Assembly (NCBI RefSeq): GCF_949628215.1
Contig: NC_134281.1
Coordinates: 11,666,501 to 11,730,500, forward strand
Source of the DNA: Phalacrocorax aristotelis
Taxonomy: Eukaryota > Chordata > Aves > Suliformes > Phalacrocoracidae
Direction: 5' to 3'
Length of the DNA: 64,000 nt
Below the pieces are notes generated by a model that had not been told where the DNA came from, searched no databases, and worked only from the letters and a program-made list of their open reading frames with translations. Positions within the stretch are counted from its first letter, which is position 1. Each line of letters begins with the position of its first letter. Both the position numbers and the translations under genes were made by a program. Positions 41,253 to 53,700 of the stretch are shown piece after piece.

Positions 41253-44200
41253 TACAAGACTGTTATTATAGCCACGTAGTTCATATCTCAGTGGTACTGT
41301 GAGGACTTAGCAGAGGTTACCTTATATAAACGAGCATCTCCCCCTGCAGTTTCCTGTCATCTCTCCAGCATTTGGGGACTAAAATGGTTTCTTCTCCCCA
41401 TTCCCCCAGTCTCGTACATGTAAAGTTAGGTGAGAAATAAGACAAGCAGAGAACCCAGAACTGCAAGGAGAGTTGACCCTGAATTTCAGGCTGCCAGTTC
41501 AAATTCTACCTGGGTTAGCTGGACTCAAGTTTTGGCTTCTGCTTTAGCCAGCTCTCTGAAATAAAAGTTGGACAAGTGCTTGTATGTTAAGTAGCATGAG
41601 CATAGCAGCTGCTACCCTTTCAAACTCACAGCTGACAATGGCTTTGCTAGGGATAAAACTAAGATTAAATAGGTAAGGGATTCTCCAAAAGGGCTGTTAG
41701 CTTTGCAGGAGCACCAAGACACACACCCTAATGAAATCCACATTTCTTTTGCTTGAGTGATCCCTGTCCTGTTGATGAACAGGACTCCAGCCCCCAGGAC
41801 AGGCCTCCTGATACAAAGGTTACTTAAAATAGAAGCCCAGAAGGCACCGAAGTGTTGCTATATGTATCACAAAAGAAAGCTTAGAATGATTAGAGATGTT
41901 ATTTTAGAAATAATTGAGAGAAGAAATATTGAGTCTCTTGTACATAGCTTGGAAATGTGTGTGGCACTGCTGCCATTAGTCAAATATAGACAAGTGGAAT
42001 GAGATCTAGAATAATTTTTCAAAATGAATAACTACATCAGGCAAAAGTCCAATGATTGCTTTATTAAAGCCTTGATGAGTGCCAAGCAACTCCTCAGCTA
42101 TACCAAGGAGCTGTACAAAATGTAAATTCCAGTATTTTATGAAACACTGGGGCAGGGAGCCTACACTAAATGGAAGTGAAGGGGGCTTTACATTTTTTAA
42201 CTCTTGCCCACAGTACTTGTTTCCTTACCAGGTAGCTTGGGAGAGATCAGAACACCGAAATGGCAATTATTGTCTTTTTCCATCCCCTTTGAATGTACAT
42301 GCAAAAATACAGAGTGTTTCCATTAAGACTAACAGTGAATCTCCACGATTTGCAACTGACTTGCCTCCTTCCCTGATCTAAAATGGACTGTAGTCATTAA
42401 TGTGTTACTGACAGCTGGAGCTGGGTCACAATGAAAAGGGCAAGGAAGCAAGACAGTCATAGTAATGACTTTAAACATATGTTGACAGAGCTGTAGCATT
42501 GCTTTCTGTACCCTGCTCATTTCTCAGACTGCTACTGTTCACCAACCAGAATAAAGAACACTGAATTTTATCTAGTGGCAATATTGAAAGTGGTCCTCAT
42601 GAGATGCAAATGTTCCTTACTGAGAGGTGAATGAATAATGTTTCCCTGCTTACTATCAAGTGCAGTAGTTCAGAGTGGTTTTTGGTGGAATAGATGAGTT
42701 CTTAAAGCCAGCTCTGGTTTCAGGAAGGCTCAGGAGGGAGCCTGGGGCTGTGGCATGAATGAAGGGTGAGTCCAATCCTGTCTTCATGTCCTGAGCCGTC
42801 TGCCACTGATGCACAACTGAAACTCAGCTCACAAACGTGTTTAGCGGAGCTCCTGATTCAGTTCATGGGGTCTAGATGGAGTAGGATCAGCAGGACCAAA
42901 CAAGTCAGAGTCAAACCTGCCAGCTGCTGCCCTGAGTCTGACTGTCCTGAGCACGTGGGATGGTTGATCTTGTCCTCTCTTCCCTTCCAGTGTAGTTGTA
43001 AATGGAATTCTGGGTATGGCAGATCCTGCTGTCACGTTAATAGATGGCACAGAAGTACTTCTGCTACGTATTCTCCCATGATTGTTAAAAGACTCTAAGC
43101 TATTCCTGGGAGAAATGACAAATCCCAGGTTAGCAACCAGTTTTTACATGCACAGCTGGTAACCAAAAACGATGCGGTTTGGGAGTGTAGGGACAGCTTA
43201 GAGATCCTTCCCCAAATAGGAAAGTTTGTCAATCAGGAAATCAAAGCAAAATGTAGAGCATGTCCTAACTGGAAATTTTCCCAGGCTGAGATCTGTCTGA
43301 TTCCTGGGGTTCTTGGTGGTGGTGCAGTTCCAACTATCCCATACCTGGTAACTCTTTCACTAAGTGATTTGTAGAACTTCCCTGAGGCACCTCTGCAATG
43401 AGGAGGAGAGATGAAACCTTATGTAGCCAGAGGCAAATCCGGCTGCTAAGTGAATGCCTGGAACGAATACCTTTCTGTAGTGGTAGGATGGTACGGGGAT
43501 CTTTACCATGGGTAAGCGATGATAGGCAGTGTTCTTGCTTGAGAGGATTCTGTGATTCCATGAAGGTGAACACTTGGACATGGTGCGCATGGGTGACATT
43601 TTATTAGTGATGCTGTGTGTGTGTTTAAGGGGAAAGATGGTGTGTGCGAGGGTGAAATTAACAGAATTGAAAAATGGAAGACGGGAGTTCTGAAAGCAGT
43701 TTTGAAGGGGAAAGAACATGTTTCCAGCAACAGCATCTTCAATCATAAGTTAGAAAAATGACTCTTGCATTGCTGTGACTAAGTTCAGGCTTGTTTTCAA
43801 ATTCTCTTGTGCGATAATAGTCCAGATCACACAGCATCTTCACAGTAACCCAGACAAAGCTGTCAGCTGGCCGTCCTAAGGAGGCTTTCACACTAGATGT
43901 GACCCAGTGGCATTGTCTCTTATATTGTAAGCAAATATTAACAGTATTAAGCAACTGTATCAGCTGTTAGTTCTTCAGACTCTGTGCTGACTGCTTTGAT
44001 TTGGAGAGTAGACAGAATAACACATAGCATACATCGTCACCTCGGCGTATTGAATTTCTGACACATGCCTCAGTAGCCTGGAAATCAATAGGCAGCAGCT
44101 GCAGTGGAGCTCTGAGCACTGCACAGCCCTAAACCCTGCTGTTAGCAGGGGAAGAGGCACAGACCTCTGAGTCTTGCTTAAACAAGACTTTGGGCTTAAA

Positions 44201-46572
44201 CAAGGTTTTGAGCAAAGAGTGAGGAAGATGCAAAGCTTCTCTGGCTTTATCTTGCTATGCTGTGTAGTCCTCCCAGCACTACATTACATGTTCCTGGGTC
44301 ACTGGTAGGTAAATGTGGAGAACCTCTGTGGTGTGGCATTGGCAGTAAGTGATGAGATTACGTCTGAGAGCACAAGGTAGACAGTCTAGTGTTGTTGGCA
44401 GAAGAGGTGTCTGGTGTTTGTGACTTGCTCTAAATGACATCTAAAAGTTAAGAACCCTCAAAAGAAGCAAAGCCAAAGCTTTGGCACTAGCATCAGCCCA
44501 GCAGTTGGGTCAGCAAAGACAGGCCTTGTTCCCAGGAGAAGAGACCTGATGACAATGGTGTTGCAGGAGGAGGAGAGCCAGGTGGAGATATCTCATACCA
44601 CTGGGTTTGCTGGCTGGCAGGCAGCCTCGCTGCTTCAGCTCTCAGAATCCATTACACACTTACTTTGTAGGGCTCTTGCAGAACGAAGATGACTTTGGAG
44701 GGAAGTAAGGGACTGGTCTGAGCCCCTTCGTGCTTATGCTGTAATTTCCAAGGAAGGAGGTGAGGAACCAGTTTCTGAGCTGACTCCAAGTGTGCCTTTG
44801 GGACAGAAACAAGGAGTGCTTAAGCTCCCTTCCAGCAGGGACAGAGCACAGCTGTGACCATATCCTCACAGTGCCTGTAAATGTGGTGTATACTTGTGTC
44901 AATGAAATCCAAGGACATTCTCTCTGTCTGTCTAAAAGGTATTCAGCCTTTCAGAGAGATGAGTATCACCCAGAAGAGGCAGAATGACAGATTGCTTCCA
45001 GCCTTCAAAACCTAGTTGGATATGAGCACTCTGCAGAAGTCCGTAGTATGAATGTATGCCCTGAAGTTCCTAACAAGAAGCAGGCAACAAAATGAGTAAA
45101 CTGTTTGCACTGCGTGAGTTTAAGGCAAAACAGACCAAGCTGGATTAGTAAGTAAACTTGCTATTAATCAACCTCTGGTGGTGGTAGCAGAATGAAGATA
45201 ATCCATTTTAAAACTGCCTTTAATCTTTTACCATGACAGGATTATTTGAAAATTCCATGATCTCTGTGCTGTTCACTGCTGTCTGTGGGTTAGGGGAGAC
45301 ACAGCTGCCTCCAGGTAAGAGTGTAGCAGTCATCAGTAAAACAAACCCATCCTGATACTGTGTTGTGACAGAGATTTATGCCTTGTATCCCCAGTCCCAT
45401 CCCATGTGCGTGGGAGGTGAAAGTAGAGACTGGTTCTTCATTAAAGCAGCTGTGTGCTATTTACATATTGTGGTGGGATGGAAATAGGTTGCCCGTAGTT
45501 CCCTGCCTGCCCCATGTACAGTTGTAAGGATACAGGGTGTACTGCTTCAACACTCAGCAACGTAGCCCAGCCTTGGCAGAGAAAGAGAATTTATCTTTTA
45601 CTTAATTAAGTCCAGGAGGGAGAGAAAGGAAAAGATTTTTCTAGATACCTAAATAGATGTCCTTTGTGCACAAATACATAGGTCAAAGTAATTTCTAGCT
45701 TGATCTCAACTGTTGAATGCTGCCAGGCAGTAGCAGTGGGTCAGTGTGGGAGGGAAAAGCCTGCAGTCATCTCCATTTCCCCAGAGGGTTTCATGATGCC
45801 TCCAGATCACTGTTGAAACAGTGTGGCCTCGGAGATGCCACCTCACTAGTGGTACTTCTTCAGTCAAGCTGCTGGGAATGGTGGGAGGACATAACACTGC
45901 TCCTAAGGGTCTCCCAAGTGCTAGATCCTCACTGACTCAAACATGGCAAAACAGGAACTCTTAAATAACTTGGTCTGGGGCTGAAAGTGAAGATTGTCTC
46001 ATTTCACTAACTTTTTGTGTTGCAGGGAGTCAGGTTATTCTCATTGTGGGATGAAGAAGTGAGTGACCTTCAAAGTGAGGGAGCACATGACAGGAGAATT
46101 TACTAGAGATGTCTGGAGGCATACAGATCAAGGACAAAATGGAAGCTAAACAGCCTGGACATTCTCCCTTAAGCCTTGCAGGAAAATGGGATTTGTACTT
46201 GGGAGCCTCCTCTCACCACATGTGCGATATCACTGTCTGCTCACCACCCAGTGCATACAGTGTCAGGAAAGTCCGAGATCCATCTGACATGAAAAGCCTG
46301 ATTTGCATGCTTGGTGACAGACCTGAACCAAAGCTCTGTAGCCAGCTCCTGGGATTAGAAAGCTTGGTGCTTTCATCTTGTCATCTTATAGCTGTAGTGG
46401 TATTTAAAGCACAGTGGACCCAACTTTCTCCTCTCATATGCCAAAGAAAGCTGCTGGGAGAGGGGTGCAGAGCTTGAAGCTACCTAGGGCTATAGAGAAT
46501 ATGTTCTCTACAAACCTGTTAAGAGTAAACCTGCAACTCAAGACCTACCGTCACCCTACCAGCCCTAGAGAG

Positions 46573-47182
46573 TGTTGTGGTTCAGCCCCAGTCAGCAACT
46601 AAACACCATGCAGTCACTCGCTCACTCCCCCCACTCCTGTGGGATGGGGGAGAGAATCAGAAGAGCAAAAGCAGAAAAAGGAAAATTTGTGGGTTGAGAT
46701 AAGAACAGTTTAATAATTAGAATAAAATAATAATGATTATGATATTGATTATGATAATAATAACAACAATAATGATAATATAATAAAAAGAAAAAGGGGA
46801 AAAAAGGGGAAAAAAACAGAAACACAAACAATACAACTGCTCACAACCTGCCGACTGACGCTGCCGGTCCCCAAGCCACAATTACTGCCTCCCTCCCCCA
46901 GCCAGTTCCTCCCAGTTAACATACTGGGCATGACATTACATGATATGGAGTACCCCTTTGGCCTCTGAATCTGCTCTCTTAGCTGTGCCCCCTCCCCTCC
47001 CGGTTCTTGTGCACGCGGCAGAGCATGGGAAGCTAGAAAAGTCCTTGACTAGTACAAGCACTACCCAGGAACAACCAAAACATCTGTGTGTTATCAACAT
47101 TGTTTTTGTACTAAGTCCAAAGCACAGCACTATGCCAGCTGCAGTGAAGAAAATTAACTCTATCCCAGGTAAAACCATGACA
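46573..47182 (-). mobile_element. Solo LTR of an avian ERVL-like endogenous retrovirus
   Basis: The 610-bp element has a perfect 5-bp target duplication, GAGAG at 46568-46572 and 47183-47187. On the minus strand it begins TGTCATGGTTTTACCTGGGA and ends GGGGCTGAACCACAACA. It shares terminal and core-promoter sequence (CCATATCATG...CAGTATGTT region near 46915-46950) with the LTRs at 15286 and 19195. Its interior near 46711-46795 is expanded into an AT-rich simple repeat. No viral genes accompany it. Confidence 0.86.
46711..46795. repeat. AAT/GAT-rich microsatellite inside the LTR
   Basis: Imperfect ATAATAATGATTATGATA-type repeats, corresponding in position to the TTAATTTTAATTATTAAAA stretch of the LTR at 15286-15777. 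Confidence 0.75.
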
Positions 47183-47187
47183 GAGAG

Positions 47188-50100
47188 ACACCCCAATACA
47201 TGTGCAAGGAAAACGTGCTTTTTTTTCTGAGCTATGCTGCCTGTTTAGGCTGCAGGCACTGCAGGGCAGAGACCTTACCATTTGCCCAACTTACAAGCAG
47301 CTGGGACTGCAGTCATGCTGTACTCCGTGTGTGTTCCTCAGAGGGGCAAGGAACCAGCCGGCAAAAGTCAATGCACAGGGCATGGTTAAGTCTTCAGTTG
47401 ATCAAAACAGGTCATCCTGTCCCAGAGCATGTGGCCGAAAAGGAATCTCTGCCTCACAAATTTTGTTTGACGACCATTTCTGCAGGACGTGCAGCTGGGT
47501 GGGAGGACAGCAGCACCTTCTAAAGTTGTGGCAGTATCCATGTCACCGTGCGGCCTAAAATTTTACAGCTGGACATTTCAGTCATACAGACAGATCAGAC
47601 ATCGCTCAGGGTCATGGGCATTCACTTCTGAGGTTTCCTATGGACTTTTTCCAGCTTGAAATATCCCTCAGTGACTTCCCTCCAAAGATGTACCATAGCA
47701 TCTGTCATATATTGATTCTGCTTATGAATTCACTACCAGTATTTTAGCTATGGTATGTTTTCTCTAACACAGTTTCCCATGTGAGTACTGAAGTTAGGCT
47801 AACGTGCAGTGCTTGACAAAATCTCACCACGCTGCTTTGGTCTTTCTACAATAATGTACGTGTCAAATTCAATTGTTAAAAGCCCTGAGCTATATTTTCA
47901 GCTAGTAATGTGCTTGCTATTTTCATGTTTAATTATTTCTGTGGCACCAATGTCTTTTAAAATTAGTACTATTGTAGCCATGATGGTCTTCAGAGATTTA
48001 AGGGAAAGCCTTTTATGAGATCAGCCCATGTAAATGGCAAACTCAGATGAGCTTTTGGGTACAAAAAGCGTCGATTTGGCCTTACTTTTTAAAGTCCCTT
48101 CCTATGTCATGTTTTCCTCAGAGTCTCATTACTTTTCCTGAGAGCAATGTTAGAATCAGTAATGATCATTTTTCTGGGAATCCTTTTCTAATACCCAGAA
48201 TCTGAATATCATCAAGCAATTACAAACTACAGCTGAGGAAACTACGGCACAGAAAGGGCAGGTGATTTGCCTGTGTGGGTGGTTGAATCAGTCACATAAC
48301 AGCACTTGTTTCCATGTGCTGGGTTTTAACTGTTGAACAAGCATCGTCTCCTTCCACCAGGATGTATGCTGGCTTCAGATTAGTCCTTCTTTAAAAAGCT
48401 TTTGAGTTTTGCTGTCAGCTAGAATATTTGGCACATATCACAAATTACTGATAAATTAGTGTGATATGCCCTGATCTAATCCAGCTATGGAGTTGTGATT
48501 TGTTGCAAGTCCCAAAGGTACCAGGTACATTGGCAATGAAATTACAGGGGACTGTGCTTTGCCCTGAGGAGCAAGCTGTGGAAAAGTGCCATGTTTAGTG
48601 TAACGAAAGGAGCTCTTTAAGAAGTTGTAGCTAGGTGGGGAGTCAATCCCTACTTGTGTTTGTACTCGATGGTAAATGTGGGCAAAAATATCTTTCTGTT
48701 TCTGAATTTCTCTGTGCTGCTAGTGGGGGATAGGCAGGGTCTGAGCTGCAGCAGTGCTCCTGCTGCTGATAGTCCTTGTGAAATCTCCCTTAGAAGTGAT
48801 TGCTCCAGCTGGCTGGAATAAGCCTTCAGGTGCCATTGCTCCAATCACTGTCCTTTAAACTCCCTGGTTAGAAATACAGAAGAGAGTCAACTTGCACAGT
48901 GCTACTCTTCTTTGCTGTGATGGGAACCTCTCACACAGTTCTCAGGTACTGCACACCACTCTGCCTTCTGCAGCATTGCAAACTCTTAGGCTGAAACGAA
49001 GAGGGCTGTTCTCATGGGTTTATGATTATCCCAGCTTAACTCACTAGGAAAATGCTGTATTGACAGTAACTTCAAAACAGATTCTCTCCAGCCCGGTTCC
49101 CACATTGCTCTTCAAGAACCTGTGAGGAGGGGATAAAAAAAATATTTAGTTAATTTAACTGTAGGTCTTTAACTCAAGTACCTCAGCTAGGATCTTCAGA
49201 CTCCCCCAAAATTGTGGGCTTTGGTAGGTTTCTGCTGAAACCAGTTTCCTCCCTTGACATGGACAGAGCTACAGGAGGTTGTTTTGAGCAGCACCTCTCC
49301 AAAGTGCCTTTGGGTTGAGCCACTTCAGTTTTTGCCAGGCAGCGGAGAGGTTTCCAGACTCCCGCTGCCCGGCTTGGCATGCACCAAGTCACACTTGGCT
49401 GCGCTGTAGACCTGGCTGCCAGGGCCTGAAATGGCAAATGCTTCTCAGATGTGGACTGAGGGAACAGCCTGGAGGGTGAGGCTGCTGCCCCTTAGCCAGC
49501 CGCTTGGCTGCTTTATGACAACTGCTTTTCCTTCAGGTGAGGACAGAAAAGTTGGTCTGAAAATTAAGGTGAAGTCCATATGGATGTATCTAGATGGATG
49601 TATTCCTTTGGGATTGCAGCTGCCCTGTCCAGTCCAGATGGTGTCAGAGGCTAGCCTTCTGAAACCGAGATAAGCTCATGTTATCCAAGGAGAGCTTGGT
49701 CCATAATATTTTAGACTACAGCAAATGTTGCACATAATATTACTGCTGTCACAAAGGGAGGCAGAGATGCAGAGTGAGACCTACCAGCCAGCTAATAAAA
49801 GGCCTAATGAAGAACAAAAAAAAGCTGCTAGTCACCGCAGAGATATGTTGCCCCCAGGAAATTAAAAACATGAATACCCTGGCATATGCAATAAACACCT
49901 CCTTTGTATCTGTAAAAGCACCAAAACCTCTGGAATATTGAGAAACGACAAAGATGCTTTTGAGTCGCCCCCCCCCACCCCGCACTTCAGCCGCTCGCAA
50001 GCAGTCGTGAAAAAGGTGGAATAGCTCAGCCTGACTGTTGTGCAACTTTATTTACCAGAGAACCCAACTTCAGCATAAATGCACGCATCGGTGAGCACAC

Positions 50101-50240
50101 CTGTGTTGGGGCAGTGGGACAGCTGCCGCGCATGGAAGGGACGAGGCGCCACGTTAAAGCTGGAAGGGGAAGGCAGGACGCGAGCAGCGTGTTTTCTGTA
50201 CCTTTCCTGTGCGTTTGTTCAACATCAGCTGGCGATCTGG
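47188..50240 (+). other. Upstream of GRIP2 CpG-island exon, no gene seen
   Basis: No coding exon or repeat family was recognised in this stretch. Confidence 0.45.
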
Positions 50241-50700
50241 GACCCGCAGAGACACTGGTGTGGGTCGGAGCGCGGCGCCTGGCCGCAGGCGGGGGCCCAC
50301 GCCACCTAAGCACACCACACCAGGGGAAAATACATAAAATAGCTCTCTATATAATTTTTTCTCAGGACGCCCGCCCCGGTGTTGGCTCCCGCGGGGGGAG
50401 GCGGGCGCCCGGCGGGGCTGTGCGCAGGCGGGGGCGGGCAGCGCTCCCCCCGCCCGGCCCGGCCCCGCCGCCGCCGCATGCACCGCCCGGCGATAAAGCG
50501 CCGGGGAGCCCGGCCGCGCTCGGCAGCGCCGCTCCCGCCGGCCCCCCCGGGCCCCTCCAGCCGTGCCGCCGCCCCGGGGGGCGGCAGTGCTGCCCCCGCC
50601 GCGATGCCGGGCTGGAGGAAGAGCCTCGCCCTGTGCCTGCAGCGGATGCAGGAGGACGGTGAGCGCGGCCGGGGGGAGAGGAGATGCTCGGACTACCCTC
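50240..50700 (+). promoter_or_regulatory. GRIP2: GRIP2 CpG-island promoter
   Basis: A very GC- and CpG-rich block ends just after the first coding exon. A weak TATA-like GATAAAG lies at 50492-50498, 106 bp upstream of the ATG. The start site itself cannot be fixed. Confidence 0.65.
50604..50658 (+). CDS. GRIP2: GRIP2 first coding exon (palmitoylated-type N-terminus); gene continues off the right edge
   Basis: The exon encodes MPGWRKSLALCLQRMQED plus one base and ends at a strong G|GTGAGC donor. The N-terminus matches the MPGWKKNIPICLQ pattern of GRIP1b, where Cys11 is palmitoylated and targets the scaffold to membranes; Cys11 is conserved here. GRIP proteins are multi-PDZ scaffolds that bind AMPA receptor GluA2/3 tails at synapses. 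GRIP2 is preferred over GRIP1 because it neighbours CCDC174, as in human. No PDZ-coding exon was found up to 64000, so intron 1 exceeds 13 kb. The reading frame stays open upstream of the ATG in GC-rich DNA, but no better start is seen. Only this 5' end of the gene is in the window. Confidence 0.75.
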
Positions 50701-53700
50701 CACCTCGCCTTTTCCCTTTTTTTAATTTTTTTTTTTTTTGGGGGGAGGGGGTAGTCCTCTGCTGGCATGGAGCTCCGGGAATGAAGGGGCTCGGGGCGGG
50801 GGGGATGCTTTTTGTGCCGGTAAACTTTGCTGCAGCAAATCTGTCCTTCCATCCTGGGCTTGCTTGGTTTGGGATTTTTTTTTTTGTTGTGATTTTTTTT
50901 CTTCTCTTCTTTAAGTGGTGGGAGCAATCCTGAGCGAGAGGTGGCCGCGCGGTCCCCTCTGGGTATTTAGAGGGGCTTGTGGCATCTGAGCTCCAACTTT
51001 CTAAAGCTACTGGTGCTGCTATTTTCAACTGGTAATTCCTCTCAATGCCCAGCTCCAACTGGGAATTAAAGGGTTTATGAATTGCCCAGAGGATGCGTCG
51101 CGGTAGCATGATTCTTAATGTGCTGCTTACTGTTGCTCACAGTGACTGTGAATTATTTTGTTTACATGATCAAGAGTGTGATGTTAAATAAATGCTGGAC
51201 CTGCAGCTCATGAAGTCAGGAGAAGACATCCACAAGGTGGCACAGCATCAGGGAGGTTTAAACCTTGCACTCCTGATTCTGGGTTTATAAATGAATAGGG
51301 GTGAGAGTGGTGGGAAAGTTTATGTCTCCGAAATGGAGTGCAGTTCTCATGTGCTCTCATAAGGCTCAAGTGGAGGAGCTGATCTGGGATGGGCAAAAGT
51401 AAGCAGAAATGTGTGTCTTACTAGCCTCAGCTGCTTTGGTGCAAGTGGTTAATGGCAGGCTTTTATTTTGTATCCCTTCCCCAACTGCCTCTCTAGATTG
51501 TGTGCTGGTAAGCAGACTTACCAAATATCTGAAGCGGCACTGTTGCATCATTTGTTGTGAGTAATGCAAAAATCATGGAATTCTCTGGTCCTGCTAGTTA
51601 ATATGCGTGGAAAGAAATTGTGCTGTCAGATACCTTGTAAGGCGTCAGGACAGAGTTGTTAAGCTGCTCAGTCTTTCTGATGCTGCTACCTTGCTCCCAC
51701 TGCTTTTGGAGAACACCACCTATTTTTCATACCCCTCTTTTTCAGACCCCTCTGGGACGATAGCTTCCCACGGGGGACTCCAGCCACCTGAGAAAGAGCT
51801 GTTAACAATCTTGTCCTGTAGAAGAGTAAATCAGTCCTCTGTTTAACACCCTGAGAACTATCGGTGTGAATTCAGCCCTGTTCTGGTGCAGCACCTTGTA
51901 ATGCTGCCCTACTGCAGCTGACAGGGATGCTCTTGCACTGCTGGACCAGGAATGGCTTTAGGGACTTCAAGCATTTATAGCAGCAAGCTCATGATGTACA
52001 GGTGTACTGGGTTTGTGTGTTTGCCAGGTTACTTTCTCTGTGACTTCATGTGTACGTATTGGCTCTTGTCTCTGGGGTCTACGTGATGCCTTTCCTCCCC
52101 ATCTTCCCTCCCTCTGCCTTCAGTCCTAGCACTGCAGTGAGGCTGTGACTGGTTGCATCCCTTCATGTACAATGGGCATTTTCCCTAGTGAGGTTGCATT
52201 TATTTCCATGGGTGGCTCAAAAATAGTCGGTCTTTGCAAGTTACCATTTAGTTAATCACAGAATGGTTTGTCTGGAGAAATAAATCTTGCAGACTTGAGC
52301 TGATGGGCTGTATAGAGGAGGAGGTATATGCTTGCTAAAGAATGTGCTGAGTTTATAGGGAACTTCTTTCCCCTTTTCCCCAAGGTGACCAGTTTGATAG
52401 TTGTATTACAGCATATAACTCTGCAGGGGCAGCAGAAGGAGGTATTTAGTAACGTTTTTGTAGCACTGCAGTGTTAACGGTTATGGTATGGGGTTTAACT
52501 GGGTGCTAGAGAAGGTTTCATATCATGTCATGTACAATGCTACCAGGAAACCGCTACAGGGTTTTGTTCAGATTTTGGTTTTTGCAAACCAACCTCCAAT
52601 CAGTCTATGAAGAAATACTGACTTCTAGTTTTCCTTATTCAAAACAAGTTATGTCTGCCTCATTGGCATCTCCATGGCTATGCAGATGTGATAGTTTTTG
52701 TTTCAGATATCTAAACGGGGGAGCTTCTCCTCCAGGCATGAGTGGTCTGGCCCATCAATGTGTCAACTTCCTCTGAGGAGTGCAGTACTCGAGTTTCCAA
52801 GGGAAATGTCCTGGCGTTCAGCAGGAGCACAGTTGTGATTAGAAAAGCGGTATATTTTGGTTACTGAATATTAATGTGATGAGCATCTCCTGCAATTTGC
52901 AGCCATTCAGTGCTGGGTTGGAATTGTCATTAATCACAGTTGGTATTCGAAAGGTCGGCTGTGGTAAGTGATGTGGGGAAATGCAAGATGTACATGAACT
53001 GTGCTGAAGTATGATTGCCATTTCAAAACACCACCCACAGTGAGTTTCCTTATGCATGTTTTGCCTTTAAATTTCTATCCCTTGGGGGATAGGGGTGACT
53101 CCTGACCAGTATGCAGAAATGCTTCATTCTGTAATGTATTGTTGTTCCCTACCACAAGAGGGTTGGTACATGGGATGTGCTACTCCTTATTCTGTTTCAT
53201 GCAGGAATAAAAGAATTGGCTTGGAAATTCTTGATGGAAAATGTGTTCTCTCTAGCTGTATTGTTAACAGCCCTGTTACTCCCAAGTCAGGGGGTTGATT
53301 TGCTTCTCTCTGTGTAACTACGGGGATGTCTCGGACTCGGGAGCAGAGGTGAGAGTGTACGGTCCAGCAGTTCTGTCCATAGCTGTGCATGCAGAGCTGT
53401 GTGGCCAGATCTTGTGCTCATTTACCTTCCTGACAGCTGGTCGTCTCTCAGGGCAGTGGAGAGAACTAGTTGGCCATGCCAGACCTTTTCTCATCCTGAT
53501 TTTCCCCCTTGTGCTGCTGTCCTTTTAGTGAGGACTGCAGGTTTTGGACTATATCCTTGTTGCTCCCAGGGTTTCAGCAGCAAAAGAAGCAAAGGCTAAT
53601 TTCTGCTTTGGGAGCATGAATATATGTGGGCAGGTGGGAAAGTCTCTGGGGATTTTGGCATCCAGTTTCCACATCCACTCAGATGTGCCTAGGAAGGATA

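Larger units (their letters stand above)
39436..46572 (+). other. GRIP2: Region between the two GRIP2 exon copies
   Basis: No other exon was recognised. It contains a TG/TA microsatellite at about 40396-40433 and a CTCF-like site at 41239-41252. Open frames near 43.3-43.7 kb (minus) lack family similarity. Confidence 0.5.

Noticed and set aside
43334-43746. Minus-strand 128-codon open frame
   Set aside because: No family similarity and overlapping frames are equally open; composition looks non-coding.
52002-52090. Possible further LTR start (TGTACTGGGTTTGTGTG)
   Set aside because: The similarity to avian LTR starts stops after about 20 bases, and no matching end or target duplication was found.
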